DNA of 64,000 bases from Streptomyces sp. NBC_00250 (GTDB taxonomy: Bacteria; Actinomycetota; Actinomycetes; Streptomycetales; Streptomycetaceae), in assembly GCF_036192275.1 (NCBI RefSeq), contig NZ_CP108088.1, positions 8,170,001-8,234,000 of the forward strand. Direction: 5' to 3'. Shown piece by piece: positions 9,235 through 17,370 of the stretch; position 1 is the stretch's first letter, and the number at the start of each line of letters is the position of its first letter. A program made the position numbers and the translations under genes. Below the pieces are notes generated by a model. That model did no database searches, was not told where the DNA came from, and saw nothing but the letters and a program-made list of their open reading frames with translations.

Positions 9235-11060
9235 GACGCACCCCTCTTCCTCGGCCGCCGTGGGGAGGCGGGAGTGTCCAGAAGCCGGTGGGCCAGGGCC
9301 AGGTAGCGGCCCGTCATCTCGTCCCACGTGTAGTGCTGCGCGGCGAGCCCGCTCCGCCGCCCCAGCCGGCGGCGGAGCGCCGCGTCCGTGGCCAGCTCGC
9401 TCATCCGGTCCCCGAAGGCCGCCACGTCGAACGGCGGTGCGGCCACGTCGCCGCCGTCCCTCATCCAGCGCAGCGCGGGCAGGTCGAAGTGGAGGACGGG
9501 CTTTCCGTACGACATGCCTTCGAGGGCCACCAGGCCGAAGGTCTCGTGGCGCGAGGGCATCACCAGGAAGGCGCAGTCGCGCAGGAGTTGGCACTTGCGC
9601 TCCTCCTCCGCGTACCCCACCCAGTGGATCCGGGGCTCCGGACCGTGAGTGTGGGCGGCGACGAGCGCGGCGAGCCGACGTTCCTCGGCGGGGGTGCCGC
9701 TGCCCGCGAGCAGCAGTTGCAGCGGCGGCGCGGCCCGCTCGTACGCGTCGAGCAGCAGGTCGAGGCCCTTGACCCAGGTGTCGATCCGGCCCAGGAACAG
9801 GATGAACTGCCCTGCCCCGAGCCCGGTCTCGTCGAGGAGACGCTGTTCGACTCCGTTGGCGATCACCTGCACGTCGGCGCGGGGGCTCAGCCGCCGGACC
9901 ACCGACCCGTCGGCGGGGTTCATCACCACGATGTGCCGGTAGCAGCGCAGCCCGAGACGCTCGACCAGGAAGAAGGGGATGTGGTAGCGCCGCCACAGGG
10001 CCTCGGCGCTGCGGCCCTGGTCGATGCCCACGACGGGGGCCGCCGTCGTCAGGGGGAGGAAACTCGTCGAGAACGGGGGAGTGAAGCTCTCCAGCCACAG
10101 GTCGTGCCGGATCCGGCGGGCCACGAGCGGCAGCAGCGTCAGGAACAGCAGCTGACCGGCGCGCGGCCCCACCCGGCACACCGGCAGCCGGACGTAACGG
10201 ATTCCGTTCCGCTCCTCGGTGCCGCCGCTCCGGCCCGCCGTCACGACGGTCACCCGGAAGTCCTCGGCGAGCCGGTGGGCCACCTTGCCGATGACCAGGG
10301 CGCCGCCGCCCCGGTAGGCGGGGTTCTCGGCGTCGTCGTAGATGGAGACCACCACGTGCCGTCGTCGCGGCCGGGCCTCGTCGCGGGCCCGCTCCCTTGC
10401 GCCCGCGCGTTCCCGTATCTCGTCGACGATCCGGTCGAGCGCCGCGGCCGCCACCAGGGACGGAGCCCGTTCGCCGTCGAGCCGTGCGATCCGCGGCAGC
10501 CGCCGCGACCAGCTGCGGTAGCGGGCCCACCAGACGGTCGGGGGACCGGCGATCTCCTCCCAGCCCCGGCCCCGCAGCGTGTCGGGCCCGGTCTCCACGA
10601 GCAGCGTCAGAGCGTAGCGGTCGGCGATGCGGCGGAAGACGGACGCCGCCGCCGAACCGGCCGGCAGGTGGAACTTCACCAGGCCGTCGAGCGGCCCGCG
10701 GTCCGTCAGGACGACGGCCTCGCCGCCCCGCGCGTGCCTACGGGCCCGCAGCCCGGCGACCGTGATGCGGGCCGCCAGTTCGCCCGCGTCCAGGAACGCG
10801 TGGGCACGGCGCAGCCGGGATCCCCGGCGCTCGGGATCCGTGGCGCGCCGTGCCCACCCGTCCCCGCCCGGTTCCGCCTCATCCCTCACCCGCGGCGGAA
10901 CCGGGAACCTGCGGCACAGGAAGCATCCGTAGCAGTGGAGGCTGACGACCGTGAGGCCGCGCTCCCGGAGCAGTGTCGCGACCCTGCCGACCAGCGAGGA
11001 CTTACCGGCGCCGTCCGGTCCGGACACGGCGACGAGGAGAGGGCCTCGTGAGGTCGTCAT
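9216..11060 (-). CDS. Thymidylate-kinase-like P-loop domain fused to GT4 glycosyltransferase
   Basis: A 614-aa two-domain protein. Residues 1-225 form a nucleotide-kinase-like domain: the P-loop GPDGAGKSS lies near residue 14 and the DRGPLDGLVKF motif is typical of TMK-like folds. Residues 240-600 form a complete GT4 transferase (start RRHVVVSIYDDAENP, donor region MPSRHETFGLVALEGMSYGKP with ExxxxxxxE). The frame is continuous with no stop between domains, although internal GTG starts exist at the junction. Stand-alone TMK-like kinases occur in some polysaccharide clusters; direct fusion to a transferase is unusual. The ATG overlaps the flippase stop by 4 bp. Confidence 0.8.
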   Translation of the reverse strand: MTTSRGPLLVAVSGPDGAGKSSLVGRVATLLRERGLTVVSLHCYGCFLCRRFPVPPRVRDEAEPGGDGWARRATDPERRGSRLRRAHAFLDAGELAARITVAGLRARRHARGGEAVVLTDRGPLDGLVKFHLPAGSAAASVFRRIADRYALTLLVETGPDTLRGRGWEEIAGPPTVWWARYRSWSRRLPRIARLDGERAPSLVAAAALDRIVDEIRERAGARERARDEARPRRRHVVVSIYDDAENPAYRGGGALVIGKVAHRLAEDFRVTVVTAGRSGGTEERNGIRYVRLPVCRVGPRAGQLLFLTLLPLVARRIRHDLWLESFTPPFSTSFLPLTTAAPVVGIDQGRSAEALWRRYHIPFFLVERLGLRCYRHIVVMNPADGSVVRRLSPRADVQVIANGVEQRLLDETGLGAGQFILFLGRIDTWVKGLDLLLDAYERAAPPLQLLLAGSGTPAEERRLAALVAAHTHGPEPRIHWVGYAEEERKCQLLRDCAFLVMPSRHETFGLVALEGMSYGKPVLHFDLPALRWMRDGGDVAAPPFDVAAFGDRMSELATDAALRRRLGRRSGLAAQHYTWDEMTGRYLALAHRLLDTPASPRRPRKRGASWLMTR

Positions 11061-13591
11061 GGCACCCGCCTCCGCAGTCTCTTGGTCATCACGAGCGGCA
11101 CCCGGAGGGATGCCTCGCGGGTCGCGGCGCGCACCCGGCCCTCGCCGAAGAGGTGGCCGGAGTGTTCGGCGCCGACGCGGAGCGAGGTCCGCACGGGGAG
11201 GGGCAGCGGCAGCGGGACGGACTCGCCCCGGTCGAGCCGCGCCATCGCCTCGACGGCGACGGCGAGCGCCTCGCGACCGCCCGCGCACCAGCCTTCGCGG
11301 GCGGCCTCGCGGCGTGCCTCGGCCACGACGTCGGGGTGGAGCAGCGACCGCAGGGCGAGGAGTTCGGACAGGTCCAGGGTCAGGTTCTGGAAGAGAGCGT
11401 GCGCCAGCCAGATCCGCAGCCGGTCGGAGGGGCAGGGGGTCAGCCAGGCGTAGTCGTCGGTGCGGACCTCGACGTGGCCGTCGGGCCGGCCGTCGACGGG
11501 CCCGTCCGGGTGGCCGCCGGGTCGGCCGTCGACGGGTCCCTCCGGGTGGCCGTCGGCGTGCTCGGGCCGCTGCGCGCGGGCGAAGAGCCGGTCGGTCGGC
11601 ACCACCTGCACCCCGAACCACGAGACCGATCCGTGCAGATGCGCCGCCGGGCCGTCGGGGGGCTCCAGGAGCACCTTCGTCGAGCGTTCCAGCCAGTACG
11701 TCGTGCGGTGCGCGTACCAGCCGTCGAGCGCGGCCTGCGCCGCCCTCAGCCTTCCCGGGGGCACCACCAGGTCGAAGTTGCCGTACACGTAGTCCCCCGC
11801 CAGATCGGCCTTGATCAGGACGGTCGGGATGCCCGCCGCCCGCAGCCGGTCCGTGGACTCGACGAGGTTCCGCCGGAACAGCCCGGTCGCGCTCTCCACC
11901 TCGGTGAGCGTGGCCGCGAGCTGACGGGGGTACGCGCGGGCCAGCCGGCCCTCGACCTGGTTGCGCCGGGCCGCGGCCAGCGCGCCGAGCAGCTCCTCGT
12001 CACCGGCGGGCCGGACCCGGTCCCGCCAGACGGCGTCGACGAGAAGCGGCACGGCACGCTCGTCGTGGACCGCGGCCCGGGTCCCTCGCGCCCCGCCCGG
12101 GGGCGTTCGCGGCTCCGGTTCGGGCTCCTCGGCCGAGCCCTCGCCCGGACCGTCCCGCGGGTCTTCCGCGGGCTCCGGGACGGGCGCGACGCGGCGCTGC
12201 CCGAAGAAGCGCCACAGGGCGACCACCGAGACCGTCAGAGCGACCACGAACCAGACCATGGGGTACGGCCGGAGCAGCGCGAGTCCCGCGGCGAGCGCGA
12301 GCAGCGGCAGCACGACCCGGCTGAACGACCGCTCCGCGACCCCGAACCCGTGCCGGCGGGAGTGCCGCACGGCGAGCAGGACCAGGGCGGCGACCGTCCC
12401 GCACAGCCCGCCGATCGCCATCCCGAGCACACCGCCGGTGACCCAGCCGGACACCAGGGCGGTCACGTACAGGCCGAGGCCCACGAGCAGCGTCCGCAGA
12501 CAGCCGTAGTCGTTGACCGCCTGGGCGAACGTCACGAGCAGGGCGAGCGCGCCGAGCGCCAGACCCGACGTGGCCGTGCACGCCATCAGGGTGGAGACCA
12601 TCGAGTACCCGTCGGGGAAGATCCGCGCGAGCAGCCCGCCGGGAACCGTCGCGGCCACCACGGTCAGGGGCAGCGCCACGGTCAGGTACATCCGGAGCGC
12701 GCTCGCCGTCAGCGGGTCGCCCGACCGGCGCCGGGAGAGCGCGGGCAGGAACGCGATCGAAACGGCCCCGGCGAGGAAGAGCGGGACGCGGCCGAGCATG
12801 ACCGCCGCCTGGTAACTGGCCGCCGCCGCACGGTCGGTGGGCAGCATCGCGACCAGGACGATGTCCATGGCCGCGAGCAGCGCCACCACGCCCTGGAGCG
12901 AGGCGACACCCGATGCCCGGCGCCACAGCTGGCGGTCCGCGCTCACCGACCGCCACGCGCGCCGCGGCCCGCCGCGGAGGCGACGCGGCCAGAAGAACAC
13001 GTACGGCAGGACGGCGATCCCGAAGGCGGCGAGGGCGCCCGTCTCGCCGAGGCCGAGCGCCCACACGAAGAACAGGCCCACGCCGAACTTGAGCGCGGCC
13101 TCCACAGCGGTGAGGACCGCGAGGGTGCGCAGACGTTCGCTGCCCTGGAGCCAACCCGCGGTGACCCGGGTGATGTAGATGGCGAGCGTGGAACCGGCGA
13201 TGACGAGCGTGGTCGGCGTGCTGGCGAACTCCATCGCCACACAGCCCACCGCGAGCGCCGCGACGGTGCCGCCCGCGATGGCCGTGATCACGGCGAAGCG
13301 GACCGCCTCGCCGCGCTCCGCGTCCGAACCGGCCCGCGCGAGGGCCTGGGCCAGCATCCAGGGAACGGTGACCACGGCGACCGCCGCGGTGCACACGACG
13401 AGCCCCTGGCCCGCGGCGAAGGTGGCGTACCCGGAGACGTCGAGGAGCCGGGTGAGGACCAGGGTGTACGCGTAGTTCAGCGCGCCGACCAGCACCACCG
13501 CGGTGGCGATCCAGCGCGCGCCGTGCACGGCCGTGACCTCGTCCTGGAGGGCGGCGGCCGGCCGCTCCGCGACCCGCTCGGCGGCGGTCAT
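11057..13591 (-). CDS. Polysaccharide flippase fused to nucleotidyltransferase-like domain
   Basis: An 844-aa fusion. Residues 25-480 hold 12-14 hydrophobic segments of the MATE/MOP (Wzx-type) export superfamily. After a Pro/Glu-rich linker (485-515), residues 525-840 resemble the NTP_transf_5 uncharacterised nucleotidyltransferase family (GIPTVLIKADLAGDYVYG, then NFDLVV in place of the usual DxDxxV). A Gly/Pro/Asp repeat (DGRPDGH-like units) lies near residues 690-715. It should flip a lipid-linked glycan; the cytosolic domain could modify or gate it (inference). It overlaps both neighbours by 4 bp. Confidence 0.8.
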   Translation of the reverse strand: MTAAERVAERPAAALQDEVTAVHGARWIATAVVLVGALNYAYTLVLTRLLDVSGYATFAAGQGLVVCTAAVAVVTVPWMLAQALARAGSDAERGEAVRFAVITAIAGGTVAALAVGCVAMEFASTPTTLVIAGSTLAIYITRVTAGWLQGSERLRTLAVLTAVEAALKFGVGLFFVWALGLGETGALAAFGIAVLPYVFFWPRRLRGGPRRAWRSVSADRQLWRRASGVASLQGVVALLAAMDIVLVAMLPTDRAAAASYQAAVMLGRVPLFLAGAVSIAFLPALSRRRSGDPLTASALRMYLTVALPLTVVAATVPGGLLARIFPDGYSMVSTLMACTATSGLALGALALLVTFAQAVNDYGCLRTLLVGLGLYVTALVSGWVTGGVLGMAIGGLCGTVAALVLLAVRHSRRHGFGVAERSFSRVVLPLLALAAGLALLRPYPMVWFVVALTVSVVALWRFFGQRRVAPVPEPAEDPRDGPGEGSAEEPEPEPRTPPGGARGTRAAVHDERAVPLLVDAVWRDRVRPAGDEELLGALAAARRNQVEGRLARAYPRQLAATLTEVESATGLFRRNLVESTDRLRAAGIPTVLIKADLAGDYVYGNFDLVVPPGRLRAAQAALDGWYAHRTTYWLERSTKVLLEPPDGPAAHLHGSVSWFGVQVVPTDRLFARAQRPEHADGHPEGPVDGRPGGHPDGPVDGRPDGHVEVRTDDYAWLTPCPSDRLRIWLAHALFQNLTLDLSELLALRSLLHPDVVAEARREAAREGWCAGGREALAVAVEAMARLDRGESVPLPLPLPVRTSLRVGAEHSGHLFGEGRVRAATREASLRVPLVMTKRLRRRVP

Positions 13592-15048
13592 GGCTGCCGC
13601 CCGGGGGCGGGGTCCGGTGCGGACCCGTCGCCAGGTTCCGTCGCACCGAGCAGGACGTCGTGGCCGTTGGCCAGGGTGATGTCGGCCTCCGCGACGTCGA
13701 GCCGGCGCAGCGCGCTCAGGGCCCGTACCTCGTCGCAGCCGTGGAGCAGCAGCCGGAACGCGTCACCGTCGCGGTGCCAGGCGTCGGTCTGCCGCAGGGC
13801 GGTGCGCACCGCGTGTTCGGTGGCTTCGGGGTCCGCGGAGGTGAAGCGGGTGACCACGGACAGATCGTTGGCCGAGCGACGGGAGCGCCGGTGCCGGCGG
13901 ATGCGCTGGAGGTCCTCAAGGACGACCTGGGCGAGCCGTTCGGCGCTGGCGTCCCAGGAGAAGGCGGCGGCCCAGGCACGGCAGCGGGCCGCGCTCAGCG
14001 ACCGCGCGTCGGGTGTGGACAGGGTGTCGAGGGCGGCGGCGACACCGGCCGCCAGGTCGGCGTCCGGGTCGAGGAGCCACCCGTTGACGCCCGGCCGGAT
14101 CGCGTCCCGCAGCCCCGGCACGTCGAAGGCGAGGGCGGGGGTGCCGACGGTGTTCGCCTCGATGACGGCGAGCCCCCAGCCCTCGGCGACCGACGGCACG
14201 ACCGTCAGCCACGCCCGGTGGAACAGCTCCTGCTTGCGCTCGTCGGAGACGTAGCCGTGGAACTCGACGGCGGACCCGATGCCGAGACCGGCCGCGAGCT
14301 TGCGCAGCGACTCGCTCTCCGGCCCGTCCCCGCAGAGGTCGACGCGCAGTTCCGGCCACCGGCGCTGGAGCGCGGGCACGGCCCGCAGGATCAGGTCGAC
14401 CCGCTTCTGCGGCACCAGACGGCTGACGACGGTGAGCGCCGGGACCGCGGACCGCCGTCCGGTGGGGGCCGTGAGCGCCGGGCGGGGGCGCCCGTTGGGC
14501 ACGATGTGGATGGGGTTGCCGAAGCCGAGTTCGCGCCGGGTGCCCTCGCGGGTGGAGGGCGACACGACCACCACGGGCCGACCCCGGTAGACGCGTCGGC
14601 TGACCTGCTTCTCCAGGACCCGCCCCACGGCGTTCATCGGCCACCGGAACCGCGTGTCGAACTGGTGCTGGTGGACGTGGTGGATGACGCAGATGTCGGT
14701 GGTCCAGCGGGGTGTGAACAGCGGGGAGAAGAACGGGATCCCGTTCTGGAAGTCGACCACGGCGTCGTACGCGTGACGGTTCCGCAGCAGGTGCGCCGCG
14801 GCCGCCGCGTACACGCCGAAGGTGCCGCCGCGGCGCACGACGCGGATCCCGTCGCGGTACTCCCGGGCACGCGAGCCGGGGTACCGCGACGAGACGAGGG
14901 TGACGTGGGCTCCGGCCGCCGCGAACCGCCGGGCGATCTCCCAGCAGTACGCTTCGGCTCCGCCCGCGTCGGGGTGTGCGGGGTCGCGCCAGTTGAGGAA
15001 GGCGATGTCGGTACGGGCGAGCCGGTCGAGAGCGGTCATGTTCATCAC
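13588..15048 (-). CDS. GT4-family glycosyltransferase with C-terminal extension
   Basis: A 486-aa GT-B enzyme. NWRDPAHPDAGGAEAY at the N terminus and VVPSVAEGWGLAVIEANTVGTP in the donor half are textbook GT4 signatures. Residues about 385-486 form an extra domain without a recognisable family (Asp/Leu/Arg-rich, ending in a disordered tail). The GTG start gives the operon's usual 4-bp GTGA overlap; ATG codons at 15045 and 15039 are alternatives. The downstream flippase overlaps by 4 bp. Confidence 0.85.
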   Translation of the reverse strand: MMNMTALDRLARTDIAFLNWRDPAHPDAGGAEAYCWEIARRFAAAGAHVTLVSSRYPGSRAREYRDGIRVVRRGGTFGVYAAAAAHLLRNRHAYDAVVDFQNGIPFFSPLFTPRWTTDICVIHHVHQHQFDTRFRWPMNAVGRVLEKQVSRRVYRGRPVVVVSPSTREGTRRELGFGNPIHIVPNGRPRPALTAPTGRRSAVPALTVVSRLVPQKRVDLILRAVPALQRRWPELRVDLCGDGPESESLRKLAAGLGIGSAVEFHGYVSDERKQELFHRAWLTVVPSVAEGWGLAVIEANTVGTPALAFDVPGLRDAIRPGVNGWLLDPDADLAAGVAAALDTLSTPDARSLSAARCRAWAAAFSWDASAERLAQVVLEDLQRIRRHRRSRRSANDLSVVTRFTSADPEATEHAVRTALRQTDAWHRDGDAFRLLLHGCDEVRALSALRRLDVAEADITLANGHDVLLGATEPGDGSAPDPAPGRQP

Positions 15049-15797
15049 CGGGCCAGCGAGATCCGCAGGAGATCGGCCATCGAGCGCAGACCGTCGCGCC
15101 GTGCCGAGAACGTCGAACCGGGTACGTCGTGCCAGACCACCGGCACTTCCACGACGTCCCGCCCGGCCCGCACCACACGGGCGAGCAGCTCCACGTCGAA
15201 GGCGAAACCGTCGATGTGACAGTCACGCACGATCGCGTGGGCCAGCGGACCTGAGAAGAACTTGAACCCGCACTGGGTGTCCGCGACTCCGGGAAGCGAC
15301 AGATGCGCGAGCGTACGGAACATCAGACCGCCGCCGCGCCGCAGCGCCGACTGCTCCACGTCGAGGCGCGCGCCGGGCGCGTGGCGCGAGGCGATGACCG
15401 CCCCGTGTCCCGCCCGAAGCAGCTCCATCACCTGGTCCAGGGTCTCGACGGGCGTGGCGTTGTCGGCGTCGGCGAAGCCGATGTACCGGGCGGAGGAGGT
15501 CTCGATGCCGCGCCGGACCGCCGCGCCCTTGCCCTGGTCGCTGCACCCGATGGCGTGGACCGGGACGGGGGAGCCGGTGAAGCGCTGCAGGACGTCGAGG
15601 GTGCCGTCGGCACTGTTGTTGTCGACCACGACCACCGCCGAGGACCAGGGGCGCTCGGCCAGGAAGTCGACCGTGGCGGCCACGGTCGAGGGCAGCCGGC
15701 GCTGCTCGTTGTAGGCCGGGATGAGCAGTTCGAGGTCGACCGGCGGACGGACGAGCCGGCGGGTGAGCGGTGCGGACGCGCGGGCTGCGGCCATCAC
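15045..15797 (-). CDS. GT2 glycosyltransferase, dolichyl-phosphate glucose/mannose synthase-like
   Basis: A 250-aa GT-A enzyme. It shows LLIPAYNEQRRLP near residue 24, VDNNSADGT, the DxD-like FADADNATP and CGFKFFSG. These fit polyprenyl-phosphate sugar synthases, which would feed the membrane GT-C enzyme at 6674-8365. It is the first clear gene of the operon. Its ATG overlaps the stop of the small upstream ORF (TGATG). Confidence 0.85.
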   Translation of the reverse strand: MMAAARASAPLTRRLVRPPVDLELLIPAYNEQRRLPSTVAATVDFLAERPWSSAVVVVDNNSADGTLDVLQRFTGSPVPVHAIGCSDQGKGAAVRRGIETSSARYIGFADADNATPVETLDQVMELLRAGHGAVIASRHAPGARLDVEQSALRRGGGLMFRTLAHLSLPGVADTQCGFKFFSGPLAHAIVRDCHIDGFAFDVELLARVVRAGRDVVEVPVVWHDVPGSTFSARRDGLRSMADLLRISLAR

Positions 15798-16210
15798 GCC
15801 TCGCCTCCTCGGGGGAAGGCGCGAGGCGCGGGGCGCACGGGCGCGCGGCGGATCGGTGCGGGGACGGGGCGGTGGTTACGGGTCTCGCCCGTGGGTGGTT
15901 CGGACGGTCCGTCCGGTCCGGATGGTCCGGCTGGTCCGTCGGAGCCGCGGGCTCGCCGCGCGGTGCGGGTGTGAGCCGTACGGGCGCGTCGCCTGCGGCT
16001 CGCCCCCCGGGGCCTGCACGTCCGGCTCCGGGGCGGAGGGACGGCGGCGGCGATCCGGTCGGCCGCCCGGCGTGCGGGGTGGGCGACCGGTCGGTGGGAG
16101 GGGCGGCAGAGTGAGCGGCGCCGGGCATCGGCGAGGGGCCAGTCGGTCATCCGCCGCAGGGGGTGCGGTACGGATGCCACCGGCGTTCGGTTGAGGGGGT
16201 TGGAGGTCAC
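15794..16210 (-). CDS. Possible small Arg/Pro-rich leader ORF
   Basis: A 138-codon GTG-initiated frame with a good purine-rich RBS (GGAAGAGG, 6 nt from the GTG). Its stop overlaps the GT2 ATG. The product is Arg/Pro/Ala-rich with a short collagen-like GPSGPDGP stretch and matches no family I know. The RBS, coupling and fairly high third-position GC argue for translation; the composition argues for a chance frame in GC-rich leader DNA. If it is not coding, this about 500-bp stretch is a long 5' leader. Confidence 0.3.
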   Translation of the reverse strand: MTSNPLNRTPVASVPHPLRRMTDWPLADARRRSLCRPSHRPVAHPARRAADRIAAAVPPPRSRTCRPRGASRRRRARTAHTRTARRARGSDGPAGPSGPDGPSEPPTGETRNHRPVPAPIRRAPVRPAPRAFPRGGEA

Positions 16211-16288
16211 GACGAGCCTCTTCCGGCAACCGACCCTGCCGAGGGTGTGCGCTCAGGGTCTGCTTTGTTCTGAAATGTGCTCTTCCAA

Positions 16289-16318
16289 GCGTTAGCACCG
16301 TTCGGGGTGATTCGTCAA
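16289..16318 (-). promoter_or_regulatory. Possible operon promoter
   Basis: On the minus strand TTGACG is followed after 18 nt by TAACGC, a partial match to the vegetative promoter. It overlaps the stop codon of the upstream GT2 gene and precedes the leader ORF and polysaccharide operon. The -10 lacks the final T, so the call is weak. Confidence 0.3.
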
Positions 16319-17091
16319 CCTTGGGAGCTGTGCGAACGCCGCCGGTGTGCGAGCCGCGACAGGGCGTTGTGCGGCCGGTCGTCGAGGAGCGTGCCGAGGA
16401 TGCGGGCGCCGTCCCGGATCGTGCGGGGGTGCGAAGGCTCGTGCAGGCGCGGCAGTTCGAGACTGGGCACCTCGGCGACGCGCAGGCCGTAGTGCAGGGC
16501 GTGCGTGACCAGTTCGGCCCCCAGTTCGACACCGTCCTCGCGCAGGTCGAGGAGGTCCACGAAAGAGCGCCGGAACGCGCAGAACCCGTACCAGAGATCG
16601 GTCAGGTGCTGGCCGTACAACTGGCGTGCGACACGCAGCAGCGCGCGGTGTCCGAGCCGTCGCGAGAGCGGATAGTCGGCGAAATCCCCGCCCGCGATGA
16701 AGCGTGACCCCTTGACGAAGTCGTAACCGCTTTCCAGGTAGTGCAGGTAGTGCGGGATCTCGTGCGGGGACATGCTGCCGTCGGCGTTCATCAGCACGAC
16801 CAGATCGCCGGTCGCCGCGAGCAGCCCCGCGTGCGGAATGTCGCCGCGGGAGGCGTCCCAGGCCCCGAGTCCGCGCACGGTCAGCCCGCTGCGCGTCCGT
16901 CCGTTCCCGGCCGGCCCGCCGACCAGGACCACGTCCCCCACGGTCGACGGCACTTGGTCGAGGAGCCGGTCGAGCGCCGGCTGCGGGTCCCCGCCGCCGG
17001 GGCGGACCGTGAGGACGAGACTCACCGTCCGCGTGCCGGCGCCGGGCGCGCGGTCGGTCGAGCGGCGCAGGGGATGCGAATCGCTACTCAT
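16315..17091 (-). CDS. GT2 glycosyltransferase
   Basis: A 258-aa transferase with a degenerate N-terminal region, then HAGLLAATGDLVVLMNADGSM (DxD-like) and YLESGYDFVKGSRFIAGGDF, which are characteristic of polyprenyl-phosphate mannose or glucose synthases. A WYGFCAFRR segment matches this family. The ATG at 17091 is chosen because the upstream extension is made of 15-bp repeats; an in-frame ATG at 17124 has a closer GAAGG and is possible. It is separated from the downstream operon by about 100 nt holding a candidate promoter, so it may or may not be co-transcribed. Confidence 0.8.
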   Translation of the reverse strand: MSSDSHPLRRSTDRAPGAGTRTVSLVLTVRPGGGDPQPALDRLLDQVPSTVGDVVLVGGPAGNGRTRSGLTVRGLGAWDASRGDIPHAGLLAATGDLVVLMNADGSMSPHEIPHYLHYLESGYDFVKGSRFIAGGDFADYPLSRRLGHRALLRVARQLYGQHLTDLWYGFCAFRRSFVDLLDLREDGVELGAELVTHALHYGLRVAEVPSLELPRLHEPSHPRTIRDGARILGTLLDDRPHNALSRLAHRRRSHSSQG

Positions 17092-17092
17092 G

Positions 17093-17150
17093 GGTACGGC
17101 TTCGTCGGTACGGCCTTCGTCCATGCGGCCTTCATCGGTGCGGCCTTCCC
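17093..17150. repeat. 15-bp imperfect tandem repeats upstream of GT2
   Basis: CGGCCTTC recurs at 17111, 17126 and 17141, exactly 15 bp apart, with a degenerate copy at 17097. Read on the minus strand the unit encodes EGRTD/EGRMD in frame with the GT2 gene, so the number of copies could alter the N terminus or the spacing of the start codon. Confidence 0.55.
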
Positions 17151-17370
17151 TCGCGGGGAACCCGCGGTCCGCGGAGATCCCGCGTTCTTCAGAATCCTGC
17201 CCCGGCGTGATCCCGTCAAGAATTGCCGACGAGAGCCGGAAGAATATGCGGGCGCTCGTGAAATGATTCCCGACCGGCCCGCTCGTGATTCCCTGACGGG
17301 CTTTCGGTCGCGATCCGTCGAATCCCCGGCCGGTCCTGCAGGGGATTCTCATAAGGCATACAATCCGTTC

